Below are positions 19,381 through 31,117 of a stretch of DNA of 64,000 nt, one piece after another; position 1 is the stretch's first letter; every line of letters starts with the position of its first letter. Origin of the DNA: Limnomonas spitsbergensis. Its lineage: Eukaryota > Chlorophyta > Chlorophyceae > Chlamydomonadales. Where the stretch lies: the NCBI GenBank assembly GCA_037349105.1, contig JAYJMM010000061.1, positions 1-64,000 on the forward strand, in the 5' to 3' direction. A program made the translations under genes and the position numbers. The notes under the pieces were generated by a model. It saw only the letters and a list, made by a program, of their open reading frames with translations. It did no database searches and was not told where the DNA came from.

Positions 19381-19610
19381 AGTAAAGTAGTAGGGGCGGT
19401 ACCCACGAGACGGAGACTTCCAGACAGAGATATCCAGTTAGGGACTTCCAGTTACAGTTATCTTGTTAACAAGCTCTTGTCTGAGGTACAAGGAGCATGA
19501 GTGTACGGTGATGTACCGTATTTGTGAGTAGAGGACACCTCTCTAAGGTGTCCTGACCGGAGTTTACGGTATTTACCATAGTATTGCAGTTACTGCTTTA
19601 TGGTGCGACA
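19381..19610 (+). repeat. Block beta, terminal copy (230 bp), element 1
   Basis: Forms the right end of element 1. It finishes GTGCGACA followed by the target duplication GTTC at 19611-19614. No beta copy follows the 5' alpha block. Confidence 0.88.
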
Positions 19611-19614
19611 GTTC
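19611..19614. repeat. Target-site duplication of element 1, right copy (GTTC)
   Basis: Matches 858-861 and fixes the right end of element 1. Confidence 0.8.
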
Positions 19615-19999
19615 GCACACCTAGTACCCATAATCACCAGTTATTTCAACATAATTGTTTATACAACAAGTCTCACCAGAAAAAGGCTCATCCAAGAAGG
19701 AATCAGTATCATGAAGCGTCCCCTCCATGATGGTCGGTTGAGGGCATTTCCACCCCTGGACCACGGAGCATGGCAGCCGGCGTGCTTGCCGGTGTTTGGC
19801 TAGTGGGCTACCCCTGACCGCTTGCCCGGGGGCTAAGCTCCCGACGCACCAAGCCGAGGAACCTACATTGCAAGACAAACATATTACAACGATGTTGCTC
19901 GTCATCTTCAAATGCGAGTGCTTCTCAAACATGAAATTCCCTGCCAGGTTTTAAAAAGCCTTTCATTCATATGGAGCCCATTCCCGGTGCACTCACGTC

Positions 20000-22715
20000 A
20001 GGACAAAATTGATAAGCTTCTTGCCTGGAATGAGCATAAAGCCGGCCCTCCCTGATGGCGGTGATGCGGAGAACGCCTGGGTCCCGTGGAAGACTGAATG
20101 GGCCTCCGCGGCCACCCTCTTCCACATGATGAGTCGCCCCTTATGCAAGCCATCAAGGGAATTGTTTCTTTGGAACCATAATGAGGCTATGGTACAATGG
20201 ATTGTTGTACACTTTAAAAGGTATAAGAAATGTTGTTGCACTTACCTCATGTAAGGACTTGTAAAACACCAGATCGTTGACGGGGACGGCGTAGTCAGGC
20301 ATCTCAAATACAATGTTGGCCATCTTGACAACATCCTCCTCACTCTCATTCATCCCACACCAGTCTGTCTCTGTGAATATAATGGGATGGATACGGCTTA
20401 ATAATTATTTTATAATTCATGAGGGCCCCCTTGTTTCCCCTGCACCCGGTGCACCTGCATAGTCGGTACTGACAGAACGTTGTAGCCACGGATCGGATCG
20501 GAGAGATGTCCGGGACATTCCCTCGACCGCCCTTTGCCTTGGCCTTTCCTCTAGGGCCAGCCTCCAACTCTAGTTCCACCATTTGCAGGTGCGCTTCTGT
20601 CTTGGGGAGGAGGTTGAACAGCTAATCCGGGGGGAACTCTTGGTTGTGCATGATGATTTGGGTCGCTGCCTTCATCACACCAAAGTTGGCCATGAGGCTG
20701 CGCGCCCACTTGAAGATGGGTTGGCACTTTTTGACCTATGCAGACCAGTCTGCCCCGTTCTCCACCGTCCTTAGGGAGGCTCGTGATGGTGGTCGAGGTG
20801 ACCTTGCCTCGCCCTCCTATGAGCCCGCCGCCACTTCAAGGTCAGGGCAAGGTCCAGGAAATGCTGTTAAACTGAAAGTAGAGATGGGAGAGTGTTGGAC
20901 TAAGTGATTTTGAACCGTGGCAAACAAATGACTCCATGGACATGTACTTACTTCAGGACAGCGCAGCGCCACGCCATACCAACCCCGGTCGCAAACACCT
21001 TAACTGGCGAGTAATTGCTGGTGGTGATGAGGAAATTGCATACATGCTTGACCCCACCACCTCCCTTGATGTCCACCCCATTCTTCTGTGTTGCCTATTG
21101 GAAAGTGGAGTACAAATGGCTATGATACATACCTGCAGTCAGCAGAATACATCAAATGACTCACTGTGGTCTCCTCGGAAATCAAGGACTTGAACATTTC
21201 CATGTTGGCCTCGGCCATTTTGATTTCGTCGAGGTTGCACATGAGGGTGCGCGACATCTTACAGGGGTTATTGTGCCAATATGTTCAGGGGCATATGGGT
21301 TTGGTAGAATGTTATTGAATATCATGGAATGATTAATATTCTGCTTACCAGCCAAGAAACAGGGTGAAAATCAGCTCGGAATTGTTGACCCTGGTAAATG
21401 ACCCCTGGAAGATGAGCTCCAGAAAAGCAGCATACGTGCTCTTGCCACAGCCGGGCGCTCCGTATATGTAGAGCAGGACCTGTGTCCTCTTGCAGTAGCA
21501 CGCTGCCTAGATCCACCTTCACAATAGTAAAGATAGAGGGGCGATGTATATTGTTAAATTGCCATTAGCTCCCTGATTCATGATCATGATGTAGATACAC
21601 GGAGACACACAATGCTTAATGCCAGTCTTACCACATGACGAAGGTGAAGCTCGCCTCATCATTGTTACAGACAACCTGTCATATCAGGGTGTCAATCAAC
21701 TGCTCCGCCAGAATCGTGAAGCCCGCGTTAATCTTTTTGTCCTCATGTACATCAGGAATGGAGAGGACCAGCCAAAAGGCAGGAAGACCTCAGGCGCCAA
21801 GGCTGTGCTGCTGAGAGATTCTGCCACAAAGGTGAACATGAACTTTATGAAATGTGCTATATTAGAGCAAGACAATAAAGGAGTCCTCCATTTTCCAATT
21901 CAGCCCCACATGTTGACCTGGCGGTGTGGGTGGGAGTGTTGCACTAGGCGAGCTTGGCAGGTGGCCAACCAATCCCGCATATAGAGGTTGAGCCTTTTCG
22001 CGGCATCCGAGTAGCCAGGGGGACAAATGAGGTCGGGGAAATCCCCTAGCCTGAGGGCAGACCTACAATTAACAGAAATGTCAGAATGGCTGCATGAACA
22101 CAACCACCGGGTACACAGCTACTTACGCCACTGTGCCATCGTAATTGTACTTGAGCTCAAACACCGCATTGTTCGCCGGCCCGTCACTCAGCCTCAGGGG
22201 GTGCGTTCCGCTCAGCAAAGGCAAAGTACCTGATGCAAAGGGGGGTAAATGATTTAACAATGGACTTAAATGAAAGGTTAAGCCAATAGGGGGCAGTCAT
22301 ATTGTATGCGCACCGATTCAGGACCGTGAATACAAATTTCAGAGTCTTGGACTCGAGCAGAACCGCTTCCCCATCCACGGCCACTTCCTCATCGTCGCTG
22401 TCACAGATCCTTTAATGCTTGGCAAATTGCTTTGCAGTGTTGTAGCGCATGCTGCTGGAGCGAAGTCTTGCTCCTCCACGGCTCTTGGGAGACCGCTTTG
22501 TCCCAACAACTGAAGGTTAGGGAGGGGATGTACATTACTAATACAGAGGCATTACAACAAATCATAGTGGGGCATATCATATCGCAGGATCTTAGCATTT
22601 TTCAGGGAAGAGTAGTATAAAAGCGTACTAGAGCTTGTGACCATTGCCTACCATCTCGGTCGCCAAGGTTCTCCAGGAAGCTAAACACTCCCAAAGCCGT
22701 GAATTCCAGGGGAGC
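20000..22715 (-). pseudogene. Superfamily-3 (D5-like) helicase half of a primase-helicase gene, multi-exon, probably decayed
   Basis: Exons, minus strand: 22715-about 22675 (continuing the exon broken by element 2); one ending at 22127; 22062-about 21960 after a clean 64-bp intron (22126-22063, GTAAGT...TTGTAG); P-loop exon ending 21349; 21257-21133; 21094-20952; a coding stretch near 20730-20480; and 20353-20246. The Walker A motif is YIYGAPGCGKST (about 21436-21470). Walker B is LMCNLDEIKMAE with KSLISEETTV. Motif C is NFLITTSNYSP. This A-B-C set is the SF3 helicase signature of viral D5-type replication proteins. In-frame stops appear near 22410 (TAA), 21690 (TGA) and 20620 (TAG), so the copy is probably dead unless these are errors. 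SF3 helicases drive replication-fork unwinding in DNA viruses and plasmids. Confidence 0.7.
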
Positions 22716-22719
22716 TAGG
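22716..22719. repeat. Target-site duplication of element 2, left copy (TAGG)
   Basis: TAGG directly precedes TGTCGCACC at 22720 and is repeated at 32457-32460. Confidence 0.85.
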
Positions 22720-22949
22720 TGTCGCACCATAAAGCAGTAACTGCAATACTATGGTAAATACCGTAAACTCCGGTCAGGACACCTTAGAGAGGTGTCATCT
22801 ACTCACAAACACGGTACATCACCGTACACTCATGCTCCTTGTACTTCAGACAAGAATGTGTTAACAAGATAACTGTAACAGGAAGTCCCTAGCTGGATGT
22901 CTCTGCCTAGAAGTCTCCGTCTCGTGGGTACCGCCCCTACTACTTTACT
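22720..22949 (-). repeat. Block beta, terminal copy, element 2
   Basis: Reverse-complement of the element 1 beta block, starting TGTCGCACC on the plus strand at the host junction. One extra base (22950) lies between it and alpha compared with element 1. Confidence 0.85.
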
Positions 22950-22950
22950 T

Positions 22951-23580
22951 CGCGATGTGCGCTTCAGGTCCGTGGCGGACTTCTTTCCTCACGGCAGTGA
23001 TGGACGCCTACGGGCAGGCTCAGTGACTCTTCACTGGCTGCGAGTGCTCAGCGAGTTAAGCAGCTAACTGGTTATTTGTATGTATAGCAATTGACTTAGG
23101 TAGCATAGGCCTTCTGGCCGTCTGGGCGCGATCCAGCTGGGCTATGTTAAGGGCACTTACCGCGCAACACGCGGAGAGGTAGACGGGACGTAGACTGCGT
23201 ACTTCTTCTTCTGCAGGGTCTCGGTTCTCTTACTGGGGTACTTGTCTCCAGCTAGATCAGCTGGGGCTGAGCTAGACTTGACTCGGATTAAGGTACTGAC
23301 TTAAGTGAAAGCTGCAGGTCTCAAAGACGGCCGGTGCTTGTTACAAATAGAGGTCTGTCCTTTAGAAAGGGACGAAGTAACTAGTTTAGGCAATTGCCGG
23401 GATACAGGGACCCGGCAGGCCCAATTCAGAGTACGGTAGAACCTGTCAAATCTCCCAGCGTAAGCGGGTTTCTAGGTCTCAGTTCAAATCCGGAGACTCC
23501 GCAGAGAAGCTGCGGAGTCACCGTGACCGCTAACTGCGGTCTAAACGGTTCTGTCACGTATACTGCAATATACTGTGACA
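22951..23580 (-). repeat. Block alpha, 3' copy, element 2
   Basis: 630 bp, near-identical to 31827-32456 (about four differences noted) and clearly related to alpha of element 1, though visibly diverged from it. Confidence 0.85.
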
Positions 23581-23582
23581 GC

Positions 23583-23812
23583 TGTCGCACCATAAAGCAG
23601 TAACTGCAATACTATGGTAAATACCGTAAACTCCGGTCAGGACACCTTAGAGAGGTGTCCTCTACTCACAAATACGGTACAGCGCCGTACACTCATGCTC
23701 CTTGTACTACATACAAGAGTGTGTTAACAAGATAACTGTAACAGGAAGTCCCTAACTGGATGTCTCTGCCTAGAAGTCTCCGTCTCGTGGGTACCGCCCC
23801 TACTACTTTACT
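23583..23812 (-). repeat. Block beta, inner copy, element 2
   Basis: 230 bp, joined to the alpha copy by GC (23581-23582) exactly as in element 1. Confidence 0.85.
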
Positions 23813-24469
23813 CGCCCCCCGCTCCCCAGCGTGAAGCCCTCCAGGCATGCGCGGGGAGCCGGAAAAGGGGTGGTACTGAAAGAACTTCTGGAAAAATATG
23901 TACGTAGAAGCTCAAATCATCATCTGCAAATCTGCCTGGTTCAGGCCTTCTTCAATCAGAACTAAAAAAAATCAACCGAGTTTCAGCTGAAGCGCAATGC
24001 GCAGAATCCTACAAATTCAAGCTGTTCAGCCCACTACTGGCTAGCAAACAGAGAAATTTTCACAGTTTATCAGGTCAAGCTAAGAAAACCGCTGCTCTCG
24101 CCCCACTGCGCCATAGCTGCCTGGTCTTCACTGGCCACAGGAAATGTGCGCTGTAGCAGCGTACTGTGGTATCATTGCCCAAGTTGACTAATTCTCCTCG
24201 CTCATCATTGTCATAACCTATGTACTACCGTAGCATCGCTGCTATGGTGTTTTTGAGAAACAATATTTCACTAAGCTGCTGCGATAGCCTTAACTCTACT
24301 CCTGCATCTTCCGTCTTCGGTCCGCTGGCTGCCGGCCCACTGCCTACCGGGTACTAGGACAAGCCGCGCTGCGTCTGCATTTCTGCTCTGTAGGCGCCTG
24401 CCCACTCCTTGCCAGTTACAGCGTGGGTGACGTCACGTGCTCAGCGGCCTTGCCTCTCTGGGCTCTGCT
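23813..24469 (-). other. 3' untranslated region of element 2
   Basis: Related to 17761-18516 of element 1 but with only about one copy of the 26-bp repeat and an A-rich stretch near 23962. No gene is seen. Confidence 0.5.
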
Positions 24470-26122
24470 TCAGGTCTCGGTAAGCTCCTCAAGGGCTGAC
24501 TCCTCTTCTTCCCTTGCTGCTTCTTTGGCCACCTTAGCCCTTCTTGTAACTGCTCTCGGGGTGACATTGGCCTCTCCCCGGCCAGTGGTGTACGAGATGT
24601 CATACAACCCGTTCGCCATTGGTCTTGCGATGCCCCGCTCCATTTGCCTTGTTGCTGGGTTGGTGGCCATGACTTCCACCTCAGGCCTGTCCATGACGTT
24701 GGCCTCCTGGGCTGTCCTGGCAGCCGCTCTGGCTGCTGGGCTCGGCCGCCCCTGGACCTGCAAACTGCGATCCTCTACTGCAGCGGGCCCAGCTCCCTTG
24801 TCATCAGGTGTGCAGTGTGGGCACAACCACTCGCCCTCAGGCACCTCCTCGAGTACTGGTACCAAGCAATCCATGTGCCAACCTGTATTGCAGGCATCAC
24901 ACAAAAGCATCACCTCTCCGCGATCAGGCAGCTGGCACACCTCGCAAGACAGGCTGTTATCGGGTCTGGTGCCACTGAAATCAACCACTCCCTTGAGGTT
25001 GGGCAAGTGGCATGGAGAACAATTGACAGCATTCTCTGTTACTGTGAGGCCATCTGCCCCCTCCAACACTAAGGTTCCCGTCGCCCCCAGTGTTTTTACC
25101 CTTAGGATCTCAGGCCTGGCCTTGGGATCGAGGCTGCATCGCTCTGATGAATACTTCACATACACGTAATCTCCCTCTGCAAAACGCCTGACCTGGGGGA
25201 CATACCCTCCCCCACGAATGCGTGCATATCGCAGCTTGTCGCGGTGCTGCGCAATTTTCAGATGCTCACCCGCGACTGGCAGTGCCTCTTTGATCCTGGC
25301 CACTCTGGCCAAGAGCAGGTCTGCCGCCTCCTCTGCTGTTGCCACCTTGGCTGTGCTCCAGAGGTCCGCCCCCACCCTGGAGGGAAAGGTGGGTCTCTGC
25401 CCGAACAGCACCTCGTACGGCGCCATGCGCGTGGCCTGCAGCGGCGAGCATCGGAAGCCTAGGGCTACCCAGGGCACCATCTTGTCCCAGGACTCGTCGT
25501 TGCTGCCCTCCTCGCAGCACTTGCGCAGGCCTGCCTTGAGGGTCTGGACAGCCCTCTCTGAAAGCCCGTCTGCCTGGGGGTGGTTGGCAGAAGTGGTGCG
25601 GTGGTCAATAAAGCAGTCCAACAACATGTCCTGAAATTCACCCTGGAACTCTGTTCCCTGGTCTGTCACCACCTCTGCGCATCCCCCGAATCGTGCAACA
25701 ACGTTTTGAAAGAATGCCAAGGCCGTCACATCAGACGCCTTGCTTGGAATGGGGATCAACTCCACCCATTTGGAGTAATGCTCCACACACACCATCACAA
25801 ACCGATTTCCCCTGGAAGTGGTCGTGAATGGACCACACATGTCCACTCCCCACCGGAAAAACAACCCCTCAATGGGTAGCGGGTGCAGGTTGGGCTGTAT
25901 GTGATTGAATGTGGACGCCCTGGCCCTGTCACACACACCGCATTCCTGCACCGCCTTCTTGACCGCTGCTCGAAGCCCCCGCCACCAATGCTGCTGCATG
26001 ACCATGAAAGCCGTGCGGTGGCTGCCAAAATGGCCCGTACTTGCATGCGCTGTCTGGATCACTGCGAGCCTGTCTTCTGGCATGGGCACCACACAACGTC
26101 TACCATCAGGCATGAGTCTCAT
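24470..26122 (-). pseudogene. pol: Integrase and PHD finger fragment of pol, element 2
   Basis: 550 codons matching the C-terminal part of pol in element 1. It has HAS/HAGTGH-type zinc module residues, catalytic segments GVDMCGPF, VTDQGTEF and ADGLSERA, a GPY/F-like tail and an intact C4HC3 PHD finger (CEVC...CDAC...HMDC...CPHC). It is cut off from the methyltransferase by an in-frame stop (GAA to TAA) at about 26190 and a short stretch before the next ATG. The domain itself has no visible frameshift, so it could still be made if translation restarted. Confidence 0.85.
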
Positions 26123-26185
26123 CAGGACTCCTCCCCTCTCTGATTCCCACTGGAATGGCGCTGCTCTGCGCTGTATTCTGGTATG

Positions 26186-27597
26186 TTATCCTAGCTCTGT
26201 TCCCTGAATATATGTCTTCTCTCGGAGGAACCTCAAGACGGGCTCATCTGCCCACACGTCAACCCTAGCCGATGGTCCTGCAGGACAACCTGGCTGGTCC
26301 TTCTCACCCTCTGTGTCCCTGGTCACTTTGATTTCAACATCAACTTGTTCCTCAGGCGTGTTCCCACCTGGTTCCTGTGCCGCGTCGGCCCAGTCTGCTG
26401 CAGCCGATTCTCCCAGGCACTGCCTGTATGACGCAGCCACCTCTCCGCTGCCAGAGCATGCGTTTCCTGCAGTAGCAAGGGCATAGTGGCTGGACAATAA
26501 AGTCGCACCCAGCACTGGGTCCCTGTCCTGGCCTGGCAGCCTTGCCCTGCGTTTCAATTCCGCTGGCATGATTTTAGCACACTCAAGTGCCACATTGAGC
26601 CATGCTCCTAGTGCCCACGAGTCCATGCACCTGCCCAAGGCTGCCCTTCTGGCTGCCTCTGGGAAGTCTGGGCGCGGCAATGTGGACCCCACAGCGTACC
26701 CCATGGCTCGCTCACGCTCGTTTGCATTGGGCTCCTGCAAGTCCCCCATGGGTCTGTACACCATCCCATTTTGCCCGTTTCGAAAAGAATATGATGAGGG
26801 CGTGGCCATCAAACATGGCAGCACCTTCCTGGGCTGGCCTGTTACGTTGATGCGGTACCCCCCATTGTCCGGACATGATACTACCTGGGCCTTGCTGCCC
26901 TTGTCCAGAATGTCGTCTACTATCCCCTCGTGGGGTCTGGTTGACGCACGAATCACAAACTCAATATCTGCTGCAGGGGCGATATTCCCCCAATAGTTGC
27001 GGGTGCGGTGGGCGTAAGACCCCACCTGCGCTGCGTCAAACAACGCTGGTGTCCCCAGAATCCTGCACACCTCCTGAAAAGCCTCAACACTGGCCTTCAC
27101 ACTCTTCTGATTCAATTGCATTGCTACATTCTCAATCAGGTACGCTGGCGGCCTAGGCCCCTGCAGGAACTGTAGCGTACCCAACAGCTTGACTAACGGG
27201 AAGAAAGACTTGCTTCTCTCTCCCGCGAGCCCACGCCCCTTGCCAGCTGACGAGAGGTCATGGCACTCCCAGCCTGCTACCATGAACCACTGGCGCCCCC
27301 CCTGGGCACCCGCCTCCTTGAGGTGCTCCGCCGTAATGGCATACACATCTTGGGGCAACACTCTGAAAGCCTTATCAAACGCTTTGACAGGAAGCAACTG
27401 AGGGTATCTCCTGTGCAACTGCAACAAGCGACTCCCTGCGATCTCTCTAAGCACATACCTCCAAAGGGCTCGAAAAGGACGACTCCCTCGGTCTCCATGG
27501 CCCGCACAGCCCCACACGACAGGCAAGCTGTGTCCAGGCCTGCATGTAAATGAGGGGGCGTCACCCGAGGCAGGTCAGCAAGAACATCACTGATCAT
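26186..27597 (-). pseudogene. C5 DNA methyltransferase fragment, element 2
   Basis: Motif I (FEPFGGMC) is readable in one frame (27597-27277). The rest, with GWECHDLSSAG, LIENVAMQ, AHRTRNYWGNI and ERERAMGYAVG, is in another (27526-26186). A deletion of about 73 bases near 27450 relative to element 1 (14691-14763) removes part of the cofactor-binding region and shifts the frame. The likely substrate of the deletion is the repeated TCAGGG. The frame ends at a stop that in element 1 is a Glu codon. Not expected to be active. Confidence 0.85.
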
Positions 27598-28653
27598 TGT
27601 CCTGGACCGCTCCCTGTTTGGTCCGCCCAGGTAACTCCTCTGGGTTTACCATCCACCCGCAACTGTGGTACTGTTGCTGAGCCTGCGGGGTGCATTACCC
27701 CTTCAAGGCGTGTCCGCATCTCCCACTGTCCCGCTCTCTCTATTCTGCCCCTGTTGGGCTGTGCATCTCCCTGGCCAGGCCCGCTGTTGGTTATTTGCCT
27801 GAAGCCGGTTCCTCCCAGGTCACCCATTTCCAGGGCAAACCTCTCCCACAGCACCACCTGCTGTGTGAGTACTGCGATCTGGTCTTCATCGTTCATGCTG
27901 AGGTACCCTGGCACCGTCATAACGAACTTGCTCAGCTTGGCTCTAGCAACAGCTGGGAGTCCGTCGTGGAACATGCGCGAGACAGAGTGGCTTCTGCCGA
28001 AGTGATCTACTGCATCCCTTGAGATCTGCAGCAACTCTGCCGTTGTCAGCACTCTGTGAGCAAATGCTTCCACCGTCTCTTCTGGCTTGACGTCCGGATC
28101 TAGAGTAGTCTTTACTCCTAGCCTGAGGTTGGTGATGGCTGTCCTCTCCTCTGAAGTTGGTTTTCCCACTTCCTCCTGGACCACCCTGATCCACAAAGTG
28201 AGCAGCGAGGCTTCGCAACCCTGCTCCTCTGCTGGGGCTATCCACTGCTGCCCGATCCGTTCCACCTCTCTGGCAATTCTGTTTCCTGCGTGGGGCGCTG
28301 CCCTGATGGCTGCCATCAGTGGCCCCATGCTGGCCGGCTTGCTGTCCCACAGCTTGACCAGCGACTTGATCAGCAACGTCATAGCTGACGGCGACTGGCA
28401 TGATCCAGCTATTTCACCGGCCACCACAGCCAATGCTGGCTGGTCATCCGACATTGTTGTGCGATCCCCAGTATCCACACGCCTGGCAATACTTCCTGGC
28501 TGCAACTGCGCCTGGGTGTGACATATCCAGGACTGGTACGTTGCCTTGGATGGCTGGGATCTTGGAGACCTTGGCTACCCCTGCCAGCTGCAAGACCATC
28601 TGTTGCTGCAGCTGCAGGTTCACCCTTGCCTGCTCCCTATCGAGCCTTTTCAT
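27594..28653 (-). pseudogene. gag: Gag C-terminal part, element 2
   Basis: Two overlapping frames (28653-28444 and 28505-27594) match residues about 610-960 of element 1 gag: MKRLDREQARVNLQLQQQ, then SDDQPALAVVAGEIAGSC onward. A frame change lies near 28500. At 27612-27618 gag is fused to sequence from just before the methyltransferase. The junction falls in AACAGGG, present at both breakpoints in element 1 (about 5557 and 14527). The zinc knuckle is lost with the deletion. Confidence 0.8.
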
Positions 28654-28773
28654 TTCCTGGTCGTTGGACTCCTGCCTGGCTCCCGGCCTGCGCCTGTTCG
28701 CTCCTCCTGGTCCTGAATCTACTGATTCTGACCGCGACCCATATCCACCTCCGCTGCCTCCTGACGGGCTGCG

Positions 28774-30984
28774 TCATGGACGGTATCTGTCATGTCTGTA
28801 ATAATCCTCCTCCTGATCATGATCTTCTCGTGATGGCTGTCTGCCCGCTCTTCTTGCAGCGCTTCTACTTCCCTCGGGTGGCGGTCGTTCTGATTCGCTT
28901 CTGCCTGGTCTGCTGTCAGAGCCAGGCCTCCAAGACTGTGCTCTGCCAGGCTCTGCCTGTCCCCTGGGCAGCTCCTGGTCTTGCCATTCCTGCCGCACTC
29001 CTCTGCTGTGTTCCGCTGGTCCCCTGGGTTGCTCCTGGCTTTGCTCGCTTGGCTGTTCCCTGCCCTCTGCCTGCCCTCTGGGCGGCTCCTGGCTTTGCTG
29101 GCTCGGATGTTCCCTGCCATCTGCCTGCCCTCTGGGCTGCTCCTGGCTATGCCGGTTTGGCTGTTCTCTGTTGTATGCCTGCCCCCTGGGCGGCTCCTGG
29201 CTCTGCCAACCTGGCTGCGTCCCGCCTGTGTAATTCATGGCATAGGAATCAGACTGCGTTTCCTCTCTGGCTTCCTGCATTTTTGGACCACTGCTCCATG
29301 CGCTGCCTGCAGGCTCATTCCTCCTGGTTCCCCTTGCTGTGCCCGCCTGCCTGTTCCTCAGGAATTCCTTGATGTAATCCACCTGGGTTTCCTGGCATGT
29401 GTTCTCTTTGTCCTCGACTATGCGTGGCAACGCATAAGACTCTTGCCTGCTTGCTCTACGCGTTGCTGTGCCTTGCTCTGCCATCCTGGCGAGTGATCTG
29501 CTAGTCAACTCCGCCCTTTCGCTGGCGGCTGGACTGCTGGCTCTGGGCACTTCCCTGCCCCTTGGCCGTCCTCTGAGGCTTGGCTCGCTGCTGACCTCGA
29601 AGGCCTCAGATCTGAGTGTTGGGGTTGGCGCGGCTCTTGCCTGCTGCTGCCACCTTTGCACCTCCCTGAGCTCCTCCGGCCGCTGCACTGCTGTTTCAAA
29701 TCCTTCCCATGCCTGGTCCTCCTCATCTTCTGGCTCTGATCCAGGTTCCACCTGATTTCCTGTTACCTCGTTGCACCATTCGTCTGCGAAGGCCTTAACA
29801 GCCAGGGCTGCTTCGCGTCCCGCCCTTCCCTTGGATACCTGTCCAAGGGCAGCTAACAGCATCGCCCTGTCCTGCCCTGTGTGGGGGATACCCAACATGG
29901 CCTTTGTTGCCCATCCCCGCAGATGATGGGCCTTGAACTCCTCAATGGCTGTGACCTGGTCCTGGAAATGCAAGAACGTCCTGGAGCAAACTTGCTTCCA
30001 CAGGTCTGTTGCCCACTGCAAAATTCCTGCCCAACCGATCGGCCCTTCTGACTCCTCATTGCCGCACACTACTCCCCCAGTCCCGGAGCGCTCTGGCTCT
30101 CTAGGGCTGGTATCCTGCGTTCTTGATGGATCGTGAAAAAACCCTCGCCGGATTTCCTTGTGGCTGTCGTCTCTTTGCATCTGGCTGCTAGATCCCTCCA
30201 TGGATTTCTGCACAGGTCTGCTCACGCTGGGTGGAAACCTGGACAGCGGCGTGCCAAAGACTGTGGATCCAGCTCCTCTTCTAACCAGCACCCTGCGCGG
30301 TCGCAGCTGCTGCATGGGATGCAGCCCTGCTTTAGGCTGCTGCCCCTTCTCTTCCTGAACTGGGTCTGACAGTTCTTCCTCGGATATTAGGTCAGCCCAA
30401 GGCTTTCCTACCGGCTCAGCTGTTTTTTCCCTTTCCTTGCCGGCCTGCGAGCTCTGCCTGCCCGCTGCTGGCTGGGGCTCAGCTTCCTCGTGTTTGACCC
30501 CTGCAGGCACACTCCTGGCCTCCACTTCCTCTGCCTTTATTCGAGGTTTGTCTGGGCAGGTTTTATCACAGCCTGCAAACCCGCCTGGGACTGCGGCTAC
30601 CTTGGCCCTTAGATCCGGTTGGCTGGGCTCTTCTTTAACCCGTTGTGCAACACTTGCCACACTGGGCAGGCTCTGCTGCGGCGCGGCCTCAGGTTTACTG
30701 CTATGTCGCGTGTCACAGCTCTGGGCCGCTTCCGTTGCTTGATCCAAGATCAGCTCTGGGGTTCCCGCTTGAGTCTGCCACTGCTCGAAATTCAGACTGC
30801 TGTCTGAACCAGCGGGCAATGGACCCCCTCGACCAATGCCTTTTCGTGTTACTAGTACTGCACCATCTGCCTGCGCCCCTGCCTCTCTGGGTGGTACGCG
30901 GCCCGGTTCAGGTACCTTGCAGTCCTCTGCAGGCGGTTCCACTGGCCCTGCCAGCTTTTCCGCCATCAACAGGGCCTCTGCCAC
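28774..30984 (-). pseudogene. gag: Gag N-terminal and central part, element 2
   Basis: 736 codons matching element 1 gag, and better preserved at the N-terminal side: the segment corresponding to 2340-2562 of element 1 is in frame with main gag here. The QSQEPPRGQA-type repeat region is longer than in element 1 (about six units against three or four). The frame ends early at 28774 through a small indel. The opening codon is GTG; the true start is the ATG at 31117, which is out of frame because of a 4-base insertion near 31020. Confidence 0.8.
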
Positions 30985-31117
30985 AATTTCAGCGCTAGCA
31001 TTTTTCAGGTCTACACCCGGCGGGCTCCAGCCCCCTCAGGCGCCCACTCTTCTGTTGGACGTCAGGGTGCTGGTGCCTATCGGGGTTCAGATCTACGCTT
31101 GTCATCTCCACAGGCAT
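30985..31117 (-). pseudogene. gag: Gag start segment, element 2
   Basis: ATG at 31117 opens MPVEMTSVDLNPDRH as in element 1. A 4-base insertion (CCCG-type, near 31020) relative to element 1 shifts the frame and separates it from the rest of gag. Confidence 0.6.

Larger units (their letters stand above)
862..19610 (+). mobile_element. Element 1: 18.7 kb Ty3/Gypsy-type retrotransposon with DNA methyltransferase and split terminal repeats
   Basis: The element starts TGTCACAG and ends GTGCGACA, and is bounded by GTTC on both sides. In order it has block alpha (862-1493), leader, gag, protease-like frame, two frames of unknown function, a pol frame (RT, RNase H, C5 methyltransferase, integrase, PHD finger), a 3' untranslated region, beta (18517-18746), a GC dinucleotide, alpha again (18749-19380) and beta again (19381-19610). 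The 5' and 3' ends are therefore not identical LTRs. The two alpha copies differ at only about six positions and the two beta copies look identical, which points to a recent insertion. Known family: RT and integrase motifs are those of Ty3/Gypsy (Metaviridae). Cytosine methyltransferases have been reported in retrotransposons of dinoflagellates and charophyte algae; the terminal layout is what I find unusual. Confidence 0.9.

Noticed and set aside
862..19610. Element 1 as a DIRS/PAT-type tyrosine-recombinase retrotransposon
   Set aside because: The terminal layout fits, but there is no tyrosine recombinase frame. A DDE integrase with its zinc module is present, and both elements have 4-bp target duplications.
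18517..19610. The beta-alpha-beta end as a solo LTR nested in a truncated 3' LTR
   Set aside because: Element 2 has the identical order with its own target duplication, so a chance nested insertion would have had to occur twice at the same base.
21619..21984. 121-codon plus-strand frame within the helicase gene
   Set aside because: Looks fairly protein-like, but minus-strand exons with SF3 motifs and good splice sites surround and overlap it. I could not find independent support for the plus strand.
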